64,000 nt of DNA from Branchipolynoe longqiensis (GCA_030323885.1 CM059199.1:34976590-35040589); one strand, 5' to 3'. Numbered from the stretch's first letter, positions 1-10,388 are shown. Program-made: numbers and translations. Notes: generated from the letters alone by a model not told the origin.

Positions 1-47
1 TAATCAACTAATGTACATACACAAAAATGGTCCAGGATCTAACAAGA

Positions 48-118
48 TTAGCTATGTAGAATCAAATCCAGGTTAATATTTTGGTTTCGAAAATATGATG
101 ATTTCATCTTTAATAGTT
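48..118 (-). mobile_element. TTAA-MITE, end fragment
   Basis: The stretch from GCTATGTAGAATCAAATC to the TTTCATCTTTAA region matches the last ~70 bp of the TTAA-MITE seen complete at 15348-15713. Only this end is present, so it is an old truncated copy. Confidence 0.6.
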
Positions 119-1095
119 GGTGCTTTAATAGTTGCTGACTGCGCCTATATAGTAACACGCCCCCTTTGATGCATTGCCAGTGCGCACAAAGCTCGCGCAA
201 CCGGAAATCCTTACATGTCGAGAGGCTAATTCCGATATTCAATTTAAGCGGAGCGCGACCCCACACTGTCCGCAGCTACCAGGTGGCGCCACCATCTATA
301 CCTGGTCACGTGAGAAGGCTCTTATCTCACAGGCGGTATGCACATCCTGGTCTCGCTCATTAGGCTAATTAAAATAATCACCAATCACCAATCTGATGGA
401 TGCTACAACCGGAAACAGCAGCAAAGACCGACACTCCCTGTAGCAGTAGACTCATGCGGGACCTCACTGGTATTATTATCTACTTCTATTATCCATATAT
501 TATTGTGCTATATATATATATGTGATATATAATTATTTATATGAGTATAAAGGGCGGAGCAGGCTTGTTATATTACTTTATATTTATTTGTGCATGCTAT
601 TTATTATCTACGTATTGGATCAATTGTACAATATACTGGGGGCCGGAACCCGCTACGCGAGGCTTGCGACACCACCGCCTAGTCAGAATAATCGTTACCG
701 ACATAAATAAGGAACAAGGGAGGTCAATTTTCAGTGAGTTAGCGTAACGGCTGCTGAGACCTTGGCGAGTAGGTGGCGCGACGTCGGAAGGTGAGGTTGT
801 ATCCATAGATGACCTAATGAATAGAGGTAACCAGGCGATGACTTAGTGACTGGGGAGTAGATGGGATCTTCTCGCTTATTATACTCGCATAATGGCTCAT
901 ACATCATATGTATATATGTCAGTTAGGTCACACATTGCTATCAATCATTTAAGCTATGTCAGTGAACATGTTCATAAACATACACTGGACAGAATTATAT
1001 GTACGTCTGGGGTAAAGCAAGAAATGTGGCGAAAGAGAGATAGCGAGATGGAGAGGAAGAGGGAGAAGGAGACAAGAGCAGAGTTTGTTTGTTGT
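119..1095. other. Unassigned AT-rich sequence
   Basis: I see no gene or recognised repeat. The segment 480-640 is very AT-rich with TATA runs. The short open frames here have no protein-like composition. Confidence 0.5.
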
Positions 1096-1439
1096 TTTTT
1101 GCTAAAACAGTTTATTCATCAGAATATAATTTTGTTCAGTGCCAAGGCACTGGTCTTCTGGCCGTTTACATTGCATTGTAAATAGGGAGATCAGCGGGTA
1201 CTTAGATAGGGCATATTAGTAGATTGTGAAGGTGGTTACTGTGTTAGTGGATTAGCCATAATAAGTTCAGTGTTATGGGCTAAAATGGTGGGTTAATGCA
1301 AGGAGGGATGGGGAGAGGAGCAAGGCAGGGTACATGATCCACACACTATGGTGCTTGTTCAAGGGCCTGGCCAGTGAGATGCATTCTGATCAGTGACACA
1401 TAGCCTTGGTAGGAAGGTGCACTTCTAATTGCAGATGGT
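1096..1439 (-). mobile_element. LINE-D 3' UTR
   Basis: Read on the minus strand, this follows the reverse-transcriptase remnant at 1440-1795 and ends with the block shared by at least seven other copies here: ...AGACCAGTGCC..GGCAC..., then ATGAATAAA and an A-rich end. It links that common block to a LINE, so the copies near 23168, 23431, 29029, 32163, 32865, 43916 and 49780 are read as 3' ends of the same LINE. Confidence 0.6.
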
Positions 1440-1795
1440 AGCTTGTTTCACATCTTGCTCCTTTTAAATATTGGTGCCTTAGCTAGTTTGTTTGTGCTTG
1501 GTCTAGGAAGTCTGAGGACTGGTCCATCTCCCATTCTTGTCTGCCTGTTCAGTGGATCTGTGTATTGTGGTTCTTTTGATCTTTTATACATAAGTGACAA
1601 CAGATGAATGTCCCACCGCTGGGCTATTATTTCAAGATTTGCTTCCATGTGCATGTCCTGTACACTCACTATTTTACCCTAAAACACAGTTCTAAGTGCT
1701 CAATTCTGGACGTTTTGCAGCTTGTCCTCCTGTTGTTTTGTTGCCAGGCTATAAATTATGTCCTTATAGTCAATAGTTATAGTCAATAGTTAGTA
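1440..1795 (-). pseudogene. LINE-D reverse transcriptase C-terminal fragment
   Basis: The minus-strand translation shows the arrangement typical of the region just after the LINE polymerase domain: DYKDIIYS, then LQNVQN and ALRTV, then HMEANLEIIAQRWDIHLLSLMYKRS, spaced as in jockey/CR1-type LINEs (D-Y-G-D-I-V-Y, L-Q-N-x-A-L-R, R-R-x-x-H-L-L-x-x-M-Y-K). Two in-frame stops lie between LQNVQN and the HMEA segment, so it is dead. The polymerase core with its YxDD box is missing. The 3' UTR follows at 1096-1439. Assignment to a LINE is firm; the clade is not. Confidence 0.7.
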
Positions 1796-2140
1796 AATAA
1801 TATGCTAACTGTATTTGTTAGGAAGGACCAGCTCCTTGCATGAGAGATCAGTACAGTCTACTACACTCACCGCTCTGGAATTGCATGTCTTTTAAATGGT
1901 GTATGTCCATGAGTCATGCAATGCCATACACACAGGCAATGCACTTATATACATACACAGAGTAGGTTCAACAACCATACAGCACGTATGGGGTGGGGTG
2001 TGTGTGTGATTTAATGTGGGTGACAGAGGAGGGGTCACTGACTATGACTAGGGCGAATTTGTGAGGCACGTGTAAAGACCGTCACTTTTGTTTCTTTTTG
2101 GGTTTTAGGTCCCAGCAGCTTCCTTATATATATATATATA
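1796..2140. other. Unassigned sequence ending in a TA tract
   Basis: No gene is seen. A short (TA)n run at about 2123-2140 directly abuts the inverted-repeat element starting at 2141, which appears to have inserted into it. Confidence 0.5.
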
Positions 2141-2312
2141 TGAGACTGTCTCAAAAGGTGCTAAGCAATATGGGTCTAAACTTTGTCCATTGTAATGATC
2201 AACATACTATCTGCTTATGCATTTGCTCAGGATAAACTGATTTGTTTTTTACATGGTGTTTCATGATGTGCGAAAAGGAAGAAAGCAAGGCGGAGGTGGG
2301 AAGAAAGAGGCG

Positions 2313-2318
2313 TTTATT
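2313..2318 (-). terminator. Candidate polyadenylation signal AATAAA
   Basis: AATAAA on the minus strand lies about 690 bp past the gag-like stop and within ~180 bp of the element's left end, where a transcript of the element would be expected to end. The hexamer is common by chance in AT-rich DNA. Confidence 0.3.
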
Positions 2319-2359
2319 GGGACGCCTCTGGCAACAGAGGGTAACAGGGCAACAGTGAG

Positions 2360-2500
2360 GGGGCTCATGAGGAGCAACAGTACAGAGGTAAAAATCAGGT
2401 AAGGCTCATGAGGAGCAACAGTAGAGAGGTAAACAGTAAGTAAGGCTCATGAGGAGCAGAGAACAGTGAAAAAGCTATATCCGGGGCTCATAACGAGCAA
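2360..2500. repeat. ~41-bp tandem repeat, four units
   Basis: The phrase GGCTCATGAGGAGCA recurs at about 2362, 2403, 2443 and, degenerate, 2484. The units lie inside the 2.4 kb element, between the gag-like frame and its left end. Confidence 0.75.
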
Positions 2501-3003
2501 GTGTCAGAGTGGTGATATGAGGTCATGTGAGGGGGGGGGGCCGAGGAGCCCTCCACCAAAAAGGAGGAGAGGGCTTGAGGTGCGCCCGAGGCGGGGGCCC
2601 GGAGTTGAATGTCTGGGTGTGATGATGTGTCCGGGGCCTACGTGGACGGGGAGCGGGCGGCCAAAAAGGGGAGGCGCGCTCCTGGGGGCTGCGGTGAGGA
2701 GGTCCGGCGAGGGTCGAGCAGGGGGGCAGCGAAGTCCTCAGGGCTGGGCGGGGTGGGGGTCGGGGTCGGGTCGGGCGGGTTGATGAAGGCGGTGTCGTGA
2801 TGGTCGGCGGATGCGCTGTCTGGGGAGGGTTCCTCGTGAGGCTGGGCTGTGTCTGAGGCGTGAGGTGCGAGGTGATTCTCCCCGGCTCTCTCTGGGCGGC
2901 GTTTCGATCGGTTGTCGCTGGGGGGTTGTCGGTGGTGGTCATGGGGTTGTCGGCAGTGGTGTGGGTGAGGCGCCGGGGAAGGCCCCCCGGGCCGGCCGGC
3001 GGA

Positions 3004-4126
3004 TCAAAAATACGCCGAGGCGGCCGGGGTCTGGCGTTCACGGGCTTGCTTGGTGAGGCATCCGGCCTCGCTGTGCATCGTCAGTATGCACCGCACGTTG
3101 GTGCAATAGGCGCATACATGCCGGTGCCTGTCCCACACCTCGCCGTGGGCCTCGGGGGCCCGATCGCACGAGGCGGGCTCGCGGTTCCAGGCGGGGCAGG
3201 GGGCCCCGTGAGTCTGCCTGTCGTAGGCGATACGGGTGTCGACTTGGGCCCGGGACAGGTGTGCGCCTCAGGGATAATCCTCGCCTCGGGGAGCTGGTGC
3301 TGCCGGGGCGGCCTGGGTGAGGGCGGCGGGCGTGGTGAGGGAGTCCATCCTCAGCATGTTGAGGGCAACTGGATCGTGCCATCCGTGGGGGAGCCTCCCA
3401 TCCGCTATCCAGGTGAAGATGGCCTCGGAATAACGGCGGACGGTAGGCCACGGATGCACGAGGTTGTCCCTCATCACGGTGAGGTGGTGGTGGTGGAGGC
3501 CCTGGACGGAGTGGGCGGGGAAGGCTGGGTGGCTGGCCAGGGTGAGGAGGGCGAGGTTGTACTCGTCCTTGGTAGCCTCGCCCCTCTTCACCGGCTTCCG
3601 TTCAGGCCCCCTCTCCACTATGTCCGAGGGGAAGATGTAGTTCGTAGGAATGCCTTGGCGCCTGACGGTGCGTTGTGCCTCGGTGGAAGCCAGGATCTCG
3701 TGAACGGCGTCGGCCGCGGATGCTGGGGTGTGCTGCTCGCCCACGTCCTGGAGGTATGCGGGGGGCGGAGCGGGGCCGGCTTGGGCGGTGAGGCGGCTGT
3801 ACCGTTGGTAGTGGGGGTGGGCTGCCCCGGGCAGTGTCGCTTGAGGTGGCGGCGGGGGCCGGGCCCCGGCGGCGGCGCGCCTCAAATTGCTCCGGTGCTC
3901 CTCGGGCTCCCCCCGACTCGAGGGCGTCCACGCGCGTAGTCAGGTGGTGCAGGGCCTCGAGGATCGCGGCGGTCTCGGTACCCGAGGGGCGGTCCGAGGG
4001 CGCCGAGGAAGACGCCAGGGCCGAAGGTGGTGAGGCGGCTCCCGGCGAGCCCGAGGAGGGCCCCGGCGTGGCCAGGACGGTTGCCCGAGAGCTCTTGCGG
4101 CCCCTTCCCTTTCCATGTCCGGGCAT
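3004..4126 (-). pseudogene. gag-like ORF with C-terminal zinc-finger-like motif
   Basis: The frame opens at an ATG at 4126 (MPGHGKGRGRKSS) and would be ~374 codons. In order: a basic N-terminus; a Ser/Pro-rich stretch; a short predicted coiled coil (ILEALHHLTTRVDALE); a Pro/Ala-rich linker; a globular part with IPTNYIFPSDIVERG and YSEAIFTWIADGRLPHGWHD; then a Cys/His cluster CPAWN..C...HVCAYC...C....H....C near the end, resembling the nucleic-acid-binding tail of gag-like proteins of DIRS/tyrosine-recombinase retroelements. Two lesions are visible: a frame change between about 3940 and 3885, most simply at a run of six G, and one in-frame TGA at 3268-3270. The same frame is open on both sides of that TGA. 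The gag reading rests on architecture, not on a database match. Confidence 0.55.
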
Positions 4127-4250
4127 GCTGGAGGGGCCCGAGGGGATGCAGCGGTCCGAGGTGAAGCAGCGGTGATGGAGAGCCAAAGGAAAATGGAGAG
4201 CGCGGAGGAGGGCTGGAAGGCGAATGACTGAGGGAGGCCGGCGGGCGGCC

Positions 4251-4256
4251 TTATAA
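4251..4256 (-). promoter_or_regulatory. Candidate TATA box of the gag-like gene
   Basis: CCTTATAAGG sits ~125 bp upstream of the ATG at 4126, in GC-rich DNA where TATAA is uncommon. The position suits a core promoter; there is no other support. Confidence 0.3.
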
Positions 4257-4550
4257 GGGAGGGGAGGAGGGCGGTGGCAGGTGAGGTGCGAAAGCAGCGG
4301 CCCGGGGGAGGGGGAGGAAGAAAGCTGAGGGGCGGACGTTGCGCGAGGTGTGAATGCTGCGCGACGGTGGGGGGAGGGTCTCTTCCTCTCCACGCATCAA
4401 GTGCAATGCTCGCATTACGACCAATCCCAATACATATTGAGTTGAAGCAAATGCCCTTGTGTTTTCAGTGTAACCGTTTCTGTGCTGTTTTGTGTCAATC
4501 GTTACAATGGACAAAAAAGAAAAGTGTTATCACCTTTTGAGACAGGCTCA

Positions 4551-4766
4551 TCTGTGTACTAACACTTGTGACTGACACTTGACTGACACTTGTCGACATC
4601 CATTGGAGGTGAGTTGCGCTGCAGGTGGCGCCATCTGTAAAGTGCAGAGTCTTACGGGGTATAACAATCAGTAATATCATATCAATGATATCAGTAATAT
4701 CAATTAATATAAATAATTAGAAACAATTCCCTTCGTACGTTTATACTCGCATAATGCGTTTTGTAT

Positions 4767-4824
<58 letters not shown>

Positions 4825-5282
4825 AGGCTTACATATATATATATTTATGCAGACAAGATACTGACAAAAAATGGTTTACCAAGGACAAATTATGCCAGGG
4901 GGGTAACACAGGCCTCCTGGTGGTGTAAAGGGTCAGAACCCCTTGTGGGGGTCTGGGGGAAGCGCCCCCTGAAGGTATTGAATTTACATGATTAAGCAGC
5001 ATTTTGAAGCTTCTCTTGGCAGCTTGTATGGTAAAGCTTTTTACATTACTGGCTACTGACTGCCCACCAGGCATAGGCGGCAATGACTGCACAGTCGTGG
5101 AAGCTACCACACATTTCCTCTTCCTCTTCCATTCTGTAGGATGATGCACTGATCACACACGGATTCAGAGAGAAAATAATCTGCAAGGAATTATATCTTT
5201 TTTCGTTTTTGGGTGTGCTTTTCGTGAAACTCTGCGATTTCACGATGAAGTACCCTGCCATACGTTATGTTTCTGTTGTGAT
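4551..5282. other. Unassigned sequence with TA microsatellite
   Basis: A (TA)n tract lies at about 4770-4816. I see no gene in the remainder. Confidence 0.55.
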
Positions 5283-5620
5283 TAACAAGACTCTAAACAT
5301 CGAAGGTCATATCAGGACGGGTACCGACCTGTGACAGTGCACACTCATGATGGCTGTATAGTGCTGCCCCACTGGGAGACCAGGCCACCAGCGCCATGAC
5401 CTGACATCCCACACAGTCACATTATCCTGACACTGAGCCAACCAGTCCTTGCCCTATCCTAATAATGCTGAGCGCCTGGCCAGTAAGCAACACGTATCAA
5501 TCTTTAAATCATTGTTTTGACTCGACATGGGTTCGAATCCATGAACCCTTGGGTTCCGAACATCCGATCTCCCAAAACAGGAGACGGACGCTCAACTCAT
5601 TAGGTCATCCCGTCTGGTAA
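5283..5620 (-). mobile_element. SINE-A, full length, head type 2
   Basis: Reading minus: a tRNA-like head starting CCAGACGGGATGACC with box A-like GACCTAATGAG and two TTCGAA-type box B-like motifs, then the body (GAGTCAAA, TGATACTTGTCGCTTCCTAG-like, GGTTGGCTCAGTGTCAGG, GGGGCAGCACTATA) and the tail (AAGTCGGTACC, ATGACCTT). Head type 2 differs from the head of the copy at 37121. Confidence 0.8.
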
Positions 5621-5883
5621 CTGAGTGGAAGGTCTTACTCTTATTCCACTGAGCTGCTCACGTCGACGATCCCACCTCCACACACACCAATCAGCCGGAA
5701 TGCAAACACCAAGGGTCACGTGATTTATGCTAATTACCGTTGGTAATCGCGTGATTTATTCTGCACATGAGAGATGTGCGTGTCCTAGCAGAGGACGTCA
5801 TGAGAAATACGTGGCTGTCTAAAGTTTCAGGACGCCCAGTAAAGCATGACCGTGTTCTTCTTACTATTGATCTTGAAAGGTTT

Positions 5884-6035
5884 GGCTGAATGAGTTGAGC
5901 ATCCGTCTCTCAGTTTGGTAGGTCTTGGGATTCGAACTTGTGGGTGTGAACCCTGGTTGAATCAAACCGATGACTTAAAGATTTATACTTGTCGCTGCCT
6001 AACCTGGCATTCGGCATCACTAGGATATGATAAGG
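5884..6035 (+). mobile_element. SINE-A, 5' half, head type 2
   Basis: GAATGAGTTGAGCATCCGTC, TTGGGATTCGAACTTG and GAATCAAACCGATGACTT are followed by TACTTGTCGCTGCCTAACC, then homology is lost after GATAAGGAACAG. Confidence 0.7.
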
Positions 6036-6154
6036 AACAGTGGAATGAGGAAGACCAATTGTACATTTTTTTTAAATATCCCCAGATTAATCAAGTAATG
6101 TACCAACAACAAAAAGAATGGGGTGTGATTGGGTGGATTTTCTTTCCTCCCGTA

Positions 6155-6509
6155 TTAAAGTTGCAGAATCTGATGGCTTTGAATTTCTGTATATTTTCTG
6201 AGATAAATATATTAGATCGATTACTAGTATCTACTTTACATTAGTTCAAAGTTACTTTTATTTTAAATGGTAAACTTTTGAGATATTTTGAGTGCAAACA
6301 TGGAAAATTAGTTTTGGCAAACTTGCCAAAACTCTGACACCATAGACTTCTACAGTAACAGGTTCTGTTAAATTGACTCAGTATTGCCTTCTACGCAGAA
6401 GCAAATGCTTAATAAGTGCATCAGTATCTAAGTTAGATATGTAGAATCAAATCTAGATAATTGGTTTGGTTTTGAAAATTTGATATTTCATTGGACTATG
6501 CAGATTTAA
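6155..6509 (-). mobile_element. TTAA-MITE, complete
   Basis: Bounded by TTAAAGTTGCAG... and ...GGACTATGCAGATTTAA, imperfect inverted repeats that start and end in TTAA. The middle (6310-6333) carries an almost perfect palindrome with arms AGTTTTGGCAA/TTGCCAAAACT. It is non-autonomous. TTAA ends suggest piggyBac- or Kolobok-type mobilisation, which is inference. Confidence 0.8.
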
Positions 6510-7125
6510 CTTTACGCTGGACAGGATCCTCTGAGATCCTTTGTACCTGTTTCATTGATGACCAATCGACAGCTTTCTACAGATGTTAAAATAGTATCTA
6601 AAACCCACCATTAACATGAAGAAACAGCAAGAAGGAAACCCACAGACGTCGTTCATATTTATCTGAGGTCTCCTTCATTTATGAAAGTCTTTACCATAAT
6701 TGCAGAGGAGGAAAGCATAAATAAAGCAACACAGCTTAGAAATGAGTGTCATTTCTTATTCTCATTCTTCTCATCTTTGAGCAAACAGGAAGGATGCCAT
6801 CAGAGGGAAGATTTACTATTTCCATGCTAATGATTTCAAATGGCAACATTTTTCAAGTCCGACTCAATTGTCATTCGTGCGAAAATAGTCGGTTACAAGA
6901 GATGAAAAGGACTGACTTAAAGGTCAGGTTACCTCGTTTGACCTCATTATGAATATTCGCTATATCTTAGCAAATATTCCTCAAAATCGACTATATTGGA
7001 TTGATAATGGGTTATTTGAGTCCCAACCCAATAGGCAGGAACTTATCTGTTAAGCGATATTAGAATGAGTACCCTATGGATATTGTTAGTATTTCTCAGA
7101 TCTCTCGAAGGTAGTGGTAAGGTGG
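6510..7125. other. Unassigned sequence
   Basis: No gene or repeat is recognised. Confidence 0.5.
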
Positions 7126-7950
7126 AATTGGGCGTTATAAGGCATAGTCAAAGGGCTTCAAATTTACTGTATTGATATTACCCTAATTAGGGTTATAAGG
7201 CATAGCCAAAGAGATTCAAATTTACTGTATTGATATTACCATAATTAGCATTATAAGGCATATGCAAAGGGCTTCAAATTTACTGTATTCATATTATCCT
7301 AATTAGGGGTATAAGGCATAGGCAAAGGGCTTTAAATATACTGTATTTGATATTATCCTCATTAGGGTTATAAGGCATAGACAAAGGGCTTCAAATTTAC
7401 TGTATTGATATTACCCTAATTAGGGTTATAAGGGCTTCACATTTATTGTATTGATATTACCCTAATTAGGGGTATAAGGCTAGCCAAAGGGATTCAAATT
7501 TACTGTATTGATATTACCATAATTAGCATTATAAGGCAATTGCAAAGGGCTTCAAATTTACTGTATTGATATTATCCTAATTAGGGGTATAAGGCATAGA
7601 AAAAGGGCTTCAAATTTATAATTTTGATATTACCCTAATTAGCATTATAAGGCATAGGTAAAGGGTGTCAAATTGACTGTATAGATATTACCCTAATTAG
7701 CGTCATAAGGCATAGTCAAAGGGCTTCAAATTTACTGTATTGATATTACCCTAATCTGGGTTATAAGGCATAGGCAAAGGTCTTCAAATTTACTGTATTG
7801 ATATTACCCTAATTAGGGTTATAAGGCATAGCCAAAGGGCTTCAAATGTACTGTATTGATATTACCATAATTACCATTATAAAGCATAGGCAAAGAGTTT
7901 CAGATTTACTGTATAGATATTACCCTAATTAGCGATATAAGGCGTAATAA
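7126..7950 (+). repeat. 58-bp satellite, about 14 units
   Basis: Units read GGGTTATAAGGCATAG then CAAAGGGCTTCAAATTTACT then GTATTGATATTACCCTAATTA. ATAAGGCATA-type starts recur near 7138, 7197, 7254, 7310, 7369, 7427, 7473, 7530, 7588, 7647, 7706, 7765, 7823, 7880 and 7937. The 7427 unit is short. Some junctions make the palindrome CCCTAATTAGGG. Confidence 0.95.
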
Positions 7951-9104
7951 AAAATGCTATTTACAAGAAAACAACCTGATATGGATTGGTCTGTTTTTAA
8001 GCCTGAAGCCTCCATATGTAGTAACGAATCTTGTATATAAGTCTTTTTTTTCCCCCAACTTGACACTTTCATCAGACTACACAGCTGTAGCCTCGTCAGG
8101 TGACGTCACAAAACCTAGTGAACCACCCAGATTGTTGATCCACTCGGGTTTGGCAACATTGTACTCCGGGATCAGAGGTTCACAGGTTCCACTTTGTTAT
8201 TGTTAGCCTTGTTTCTGTGATCGATCAATTTAGTTTCGGATCGATTTTTCCGTGAGTGAGCCCCACGGCAAACAGGACTTTAACATCCATCACGTACTTA
8301 AAGTAGAGAAACACTTCCCTGACAGGTGGAGAACCAAGGATCTGTTTCAGGAAACCAAGTGGCTTTTGTAGGTTTTTTTTCCTTTTTGGTAATGGTGAAG
8401 TTTAGATTGTACCAACACAGTCCTTCATTAACTTCATATTATATCTACTACAGATCATATACAATCAATATTTTCTTGTTTTTTTGTTGTTTTGTTGTTG
8501 GTGGTGTCTATAGCAAACATTATTCATTTATTAAGCAGGGAAAATTTTAACTCTGTTGAATTGGCTTTACGCTTTAGAAATAAGTAAGTCAATGAAAGGG
8601 CCTAGTAACCTGACCAACACAACCTTACTTAAAAGTTGCATGATCCGATGAAATATTTATTTTTCAAAACTTTGAGAAACCCATCACACAAGGAAGCCAT
8701 TAATCAATTAGGTCAATCTCGTGGCCTCAGTAGCCTTGACCCTCATTCCAAGTACCTAGTCAGGTTCCAGGATGTCCATTAGTAGTATTGCTGGCACCAT
8801 AGCCTGGGTTGATATAAAGTTGCATGGAATTTTGTATTAAATAATTGTTACAGATTTGAATAAGAGTGATGTAATAATTATGTATATTATTATCCGGGAA
8901 CAATACATTTGACAATCATGAGGTCAGCCCAAATCACATCACATGCCAAGAAACAAATGATGGTGCAATGGCGCCATCAGTAGAAAAAAACGTACCCAGG
9001 CTATATTTGATTTAGGTCATTTCACATACGCGATGATAAAAATCAAAGTGCTCAAGAGGCGTCATTAAATAAACCAAACTTTCCTTCTAAGTTGCTGGAG
9101 GTAT
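7951..9104. other. Unassigned sequence
   Basis: No gene is recognised. A TTAA-MITE-like end (GTTGCATGATCCGATGAAAT) occurs near 8635 without a matching second end. Confidence 0.45.
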
Positions 9105-9312
9105 TATTAGTAGTGTCTTGGGGTGAGGAAAATGGGAAATATTGCACCTAAAGCGAGAATCGAGCCCACATCTCCTGCATTCTGGGCCAATGTGCTAACC
9201 ATTACACCACCTAAGATCCCTGATGTCACCGCCACACCCACGCCTACCTGTTTATGCGGCTCCTCGCCTGAGTGGTCAGTGCAGTGCAGTGAAGACTACT
9301 ACACTAGTTCTA
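9105..9312 (-). mobile_element. SINE-C (tRNA-derived)
   Basis: On the minus strand, AGGTGGTGTAATGGTTAGCA (box A) is followed by GGGCTCGATTCTCGC (box B), then GCAATATTTCCCATTTTC. A ~90-bp conserved 5' leader (GGAGCCGCATAAACAGGTAG) precedes the tRNA part, which resembles tRNA-Gln/Val. Four copies share the layout. Confidence 0.7.
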
Positions 9313-9608
9313 ACCATGATGCCTAAATTAATATTTTTATAATTGCAATATTTTGGTAAAAGATAGTGTAAACACTGGTAAAAATACACGGCAAAATCAG
9401 TTGATAAGATCTTTCAGGTAAATTAAGTTAGTTCGAAGCTTAAAATGAAGTCCAGTTATGTCAGTTTTAATTTGCGAATCCATCATTCATCAACATTTTT
9501 CCCCCCACCGATAATGTTAATATTGAAAAGTGACGTCAATAAATCCTTCTCAGAATATTTTTTATATTTTTTAAAAGATCAGCCACCTTTGTTGGATCTA
9601 TTTATCGC

Positions 9609-9997
9609 TAAAGACCCTGTCACACCTGGCCGGATTGAGCAACAAACATAATTATCTAGTCTGGTGGTGTTCGGGCATGAGAAGTATCAAATGCATTAAA
9701 ATGTGTCAAAATGTTGTGATATTGGGTCATAGGGGGCTTGACGAACGGACATGAAATGGACATGAATGGATAGCCAATGGACGAAACAAACTCAAACCGG
9801 ACAAGAACCGTAGACATCAAAATGGTGGCATCTGTTCCAAGTTTTGTGCATGTTCAAAACTTTTAATGGATCAGGCCGGATATCAATGGATAACAACGGA
9901 TATGCAATGGACACAAACCGGACTTTGCCGGATATCAACGGACTTTGTTCGGTTTCTTTCCGTTTCCTCAATCCGGCGAGGTGTGACAGGGGCTTTA
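9609..9997. mobile_element. TGTCACAC-type element, CCGGAT variant
   Basis: Inverted ends AAAGACCCTGTCACACCTGG / AAAGCCCCTGTCACACCTCG (second read on the complement), both continuing into CCGGATTGAG. The interior repeats CCGGATATCAACGGA-like words. A hairpin (AAGTTTTG...CAAAACTT, 9839-9862) lies in it. No coding capacity. Confidence 0.8.
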
Positions 9998-10388
9998 GGG
10001 CTGAGTGCTTGGAGTGATTTCCTAGGTACCTCAGTAAGAAATTCTCCAGTGATTAATCAAATTGGAAACATGCCTATTCACTCGACGGATCGGCGACTTG
10101 ATTAATTACAAACTTCTCAGCTCTTTCAACTTCCACAATCCTTTCTTTTCAAACGGGACAGTGATTATGGATGTTGTCAATTTTGTTTATTTGCCTATGT
10201 TTCGAGAATGAGAAGATTTATTGGAGAGATAACCACCCAGAGCAGGACTGCCTAGCTCAGTGTTTTGATATTGGAACACGATAGCTTAACGTGGAGCTAT
10301 CCGGGTACTCTAGTGGAGCAGCACTGTAGCACCGCCATCAGTGTCATAACCCTTCCTGACATGACCTGATATGTGGCTAGGAGACCAG
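9998..10388. other. Unassigned sequence, possible decayed SINE-A body
   Basis: GGAGCAGCACTGTAGCACCG and CATGACCTGATATG near 10315-10375 faintly recall the SINE-A body; otherwise nothing is recognised. Confidence 0.35.

Larger units (their letters stand above)
2141..4550 (-). mobile_element. 2.4 kb inverted-repeat element carrying a gag-like gene
   Basis: The left end TGAGACTGTCTCAAAAGGTG is answered by the right end CACCTTTTGAGACAGGCTCA, and similarity continues inward through TTTGTCCATTGTAA. The outer ~125 bp on each side also form the complete 257-bp element at 14506-14762, which proves both boundaries. The interior (about 2500-4400) is strongly GC-rich, unlike the flanks. On the minus strand it holds a TATA-like site, a gag-like frame, and an AATAAA. 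I found no reverse transcriptase, tyrosine recombinase, integrase or transposase. It could be a gag-only remnant of a DIRS-like retroelement (that group can have inverted ends) or a DNA transposon that captured a gag gene. Left flank is TA repeats, so target duplication cannot be judged here. Confidence 0.75.

Noticed and set aside
892..1185. 97-codon plus-strand frame
   Set aside because: Ends inside the LINE-D 3' UTR on the opposite strand and has a low-complexity KRERE stretch; no support as a gene.
2523..3041. Pro/Thr-rich minus-strand frame overlapping the end of the gag-like gene
   Set aside because: Low-complexity proline/threonine sequence in a C-rich strand with no domain; most likely an accidental frame, though a second ORF of the element cannot be excluded.
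2860..3939. Long plus-strand open frame (359 codons) in the GC-rich block
   Set aside because: It is the complement shadow of the gag-like frame. Its Gly/Val/Arg-rich composition follows from GC content, and the minus strand has the promoter-like site, coiled coil and Cys/His motif.
7160..7445. CCCTAA telomere-like motif
   Set aside because: CCCTAA occurs once per 58-bp unit as part of CCCTAATTA, never in tandem as in telomeres.
7126..7950. CRISPR-like regular repeats
   Set aside because: Units are contiguous with no unique spacers, in an animal genome. A satellite.
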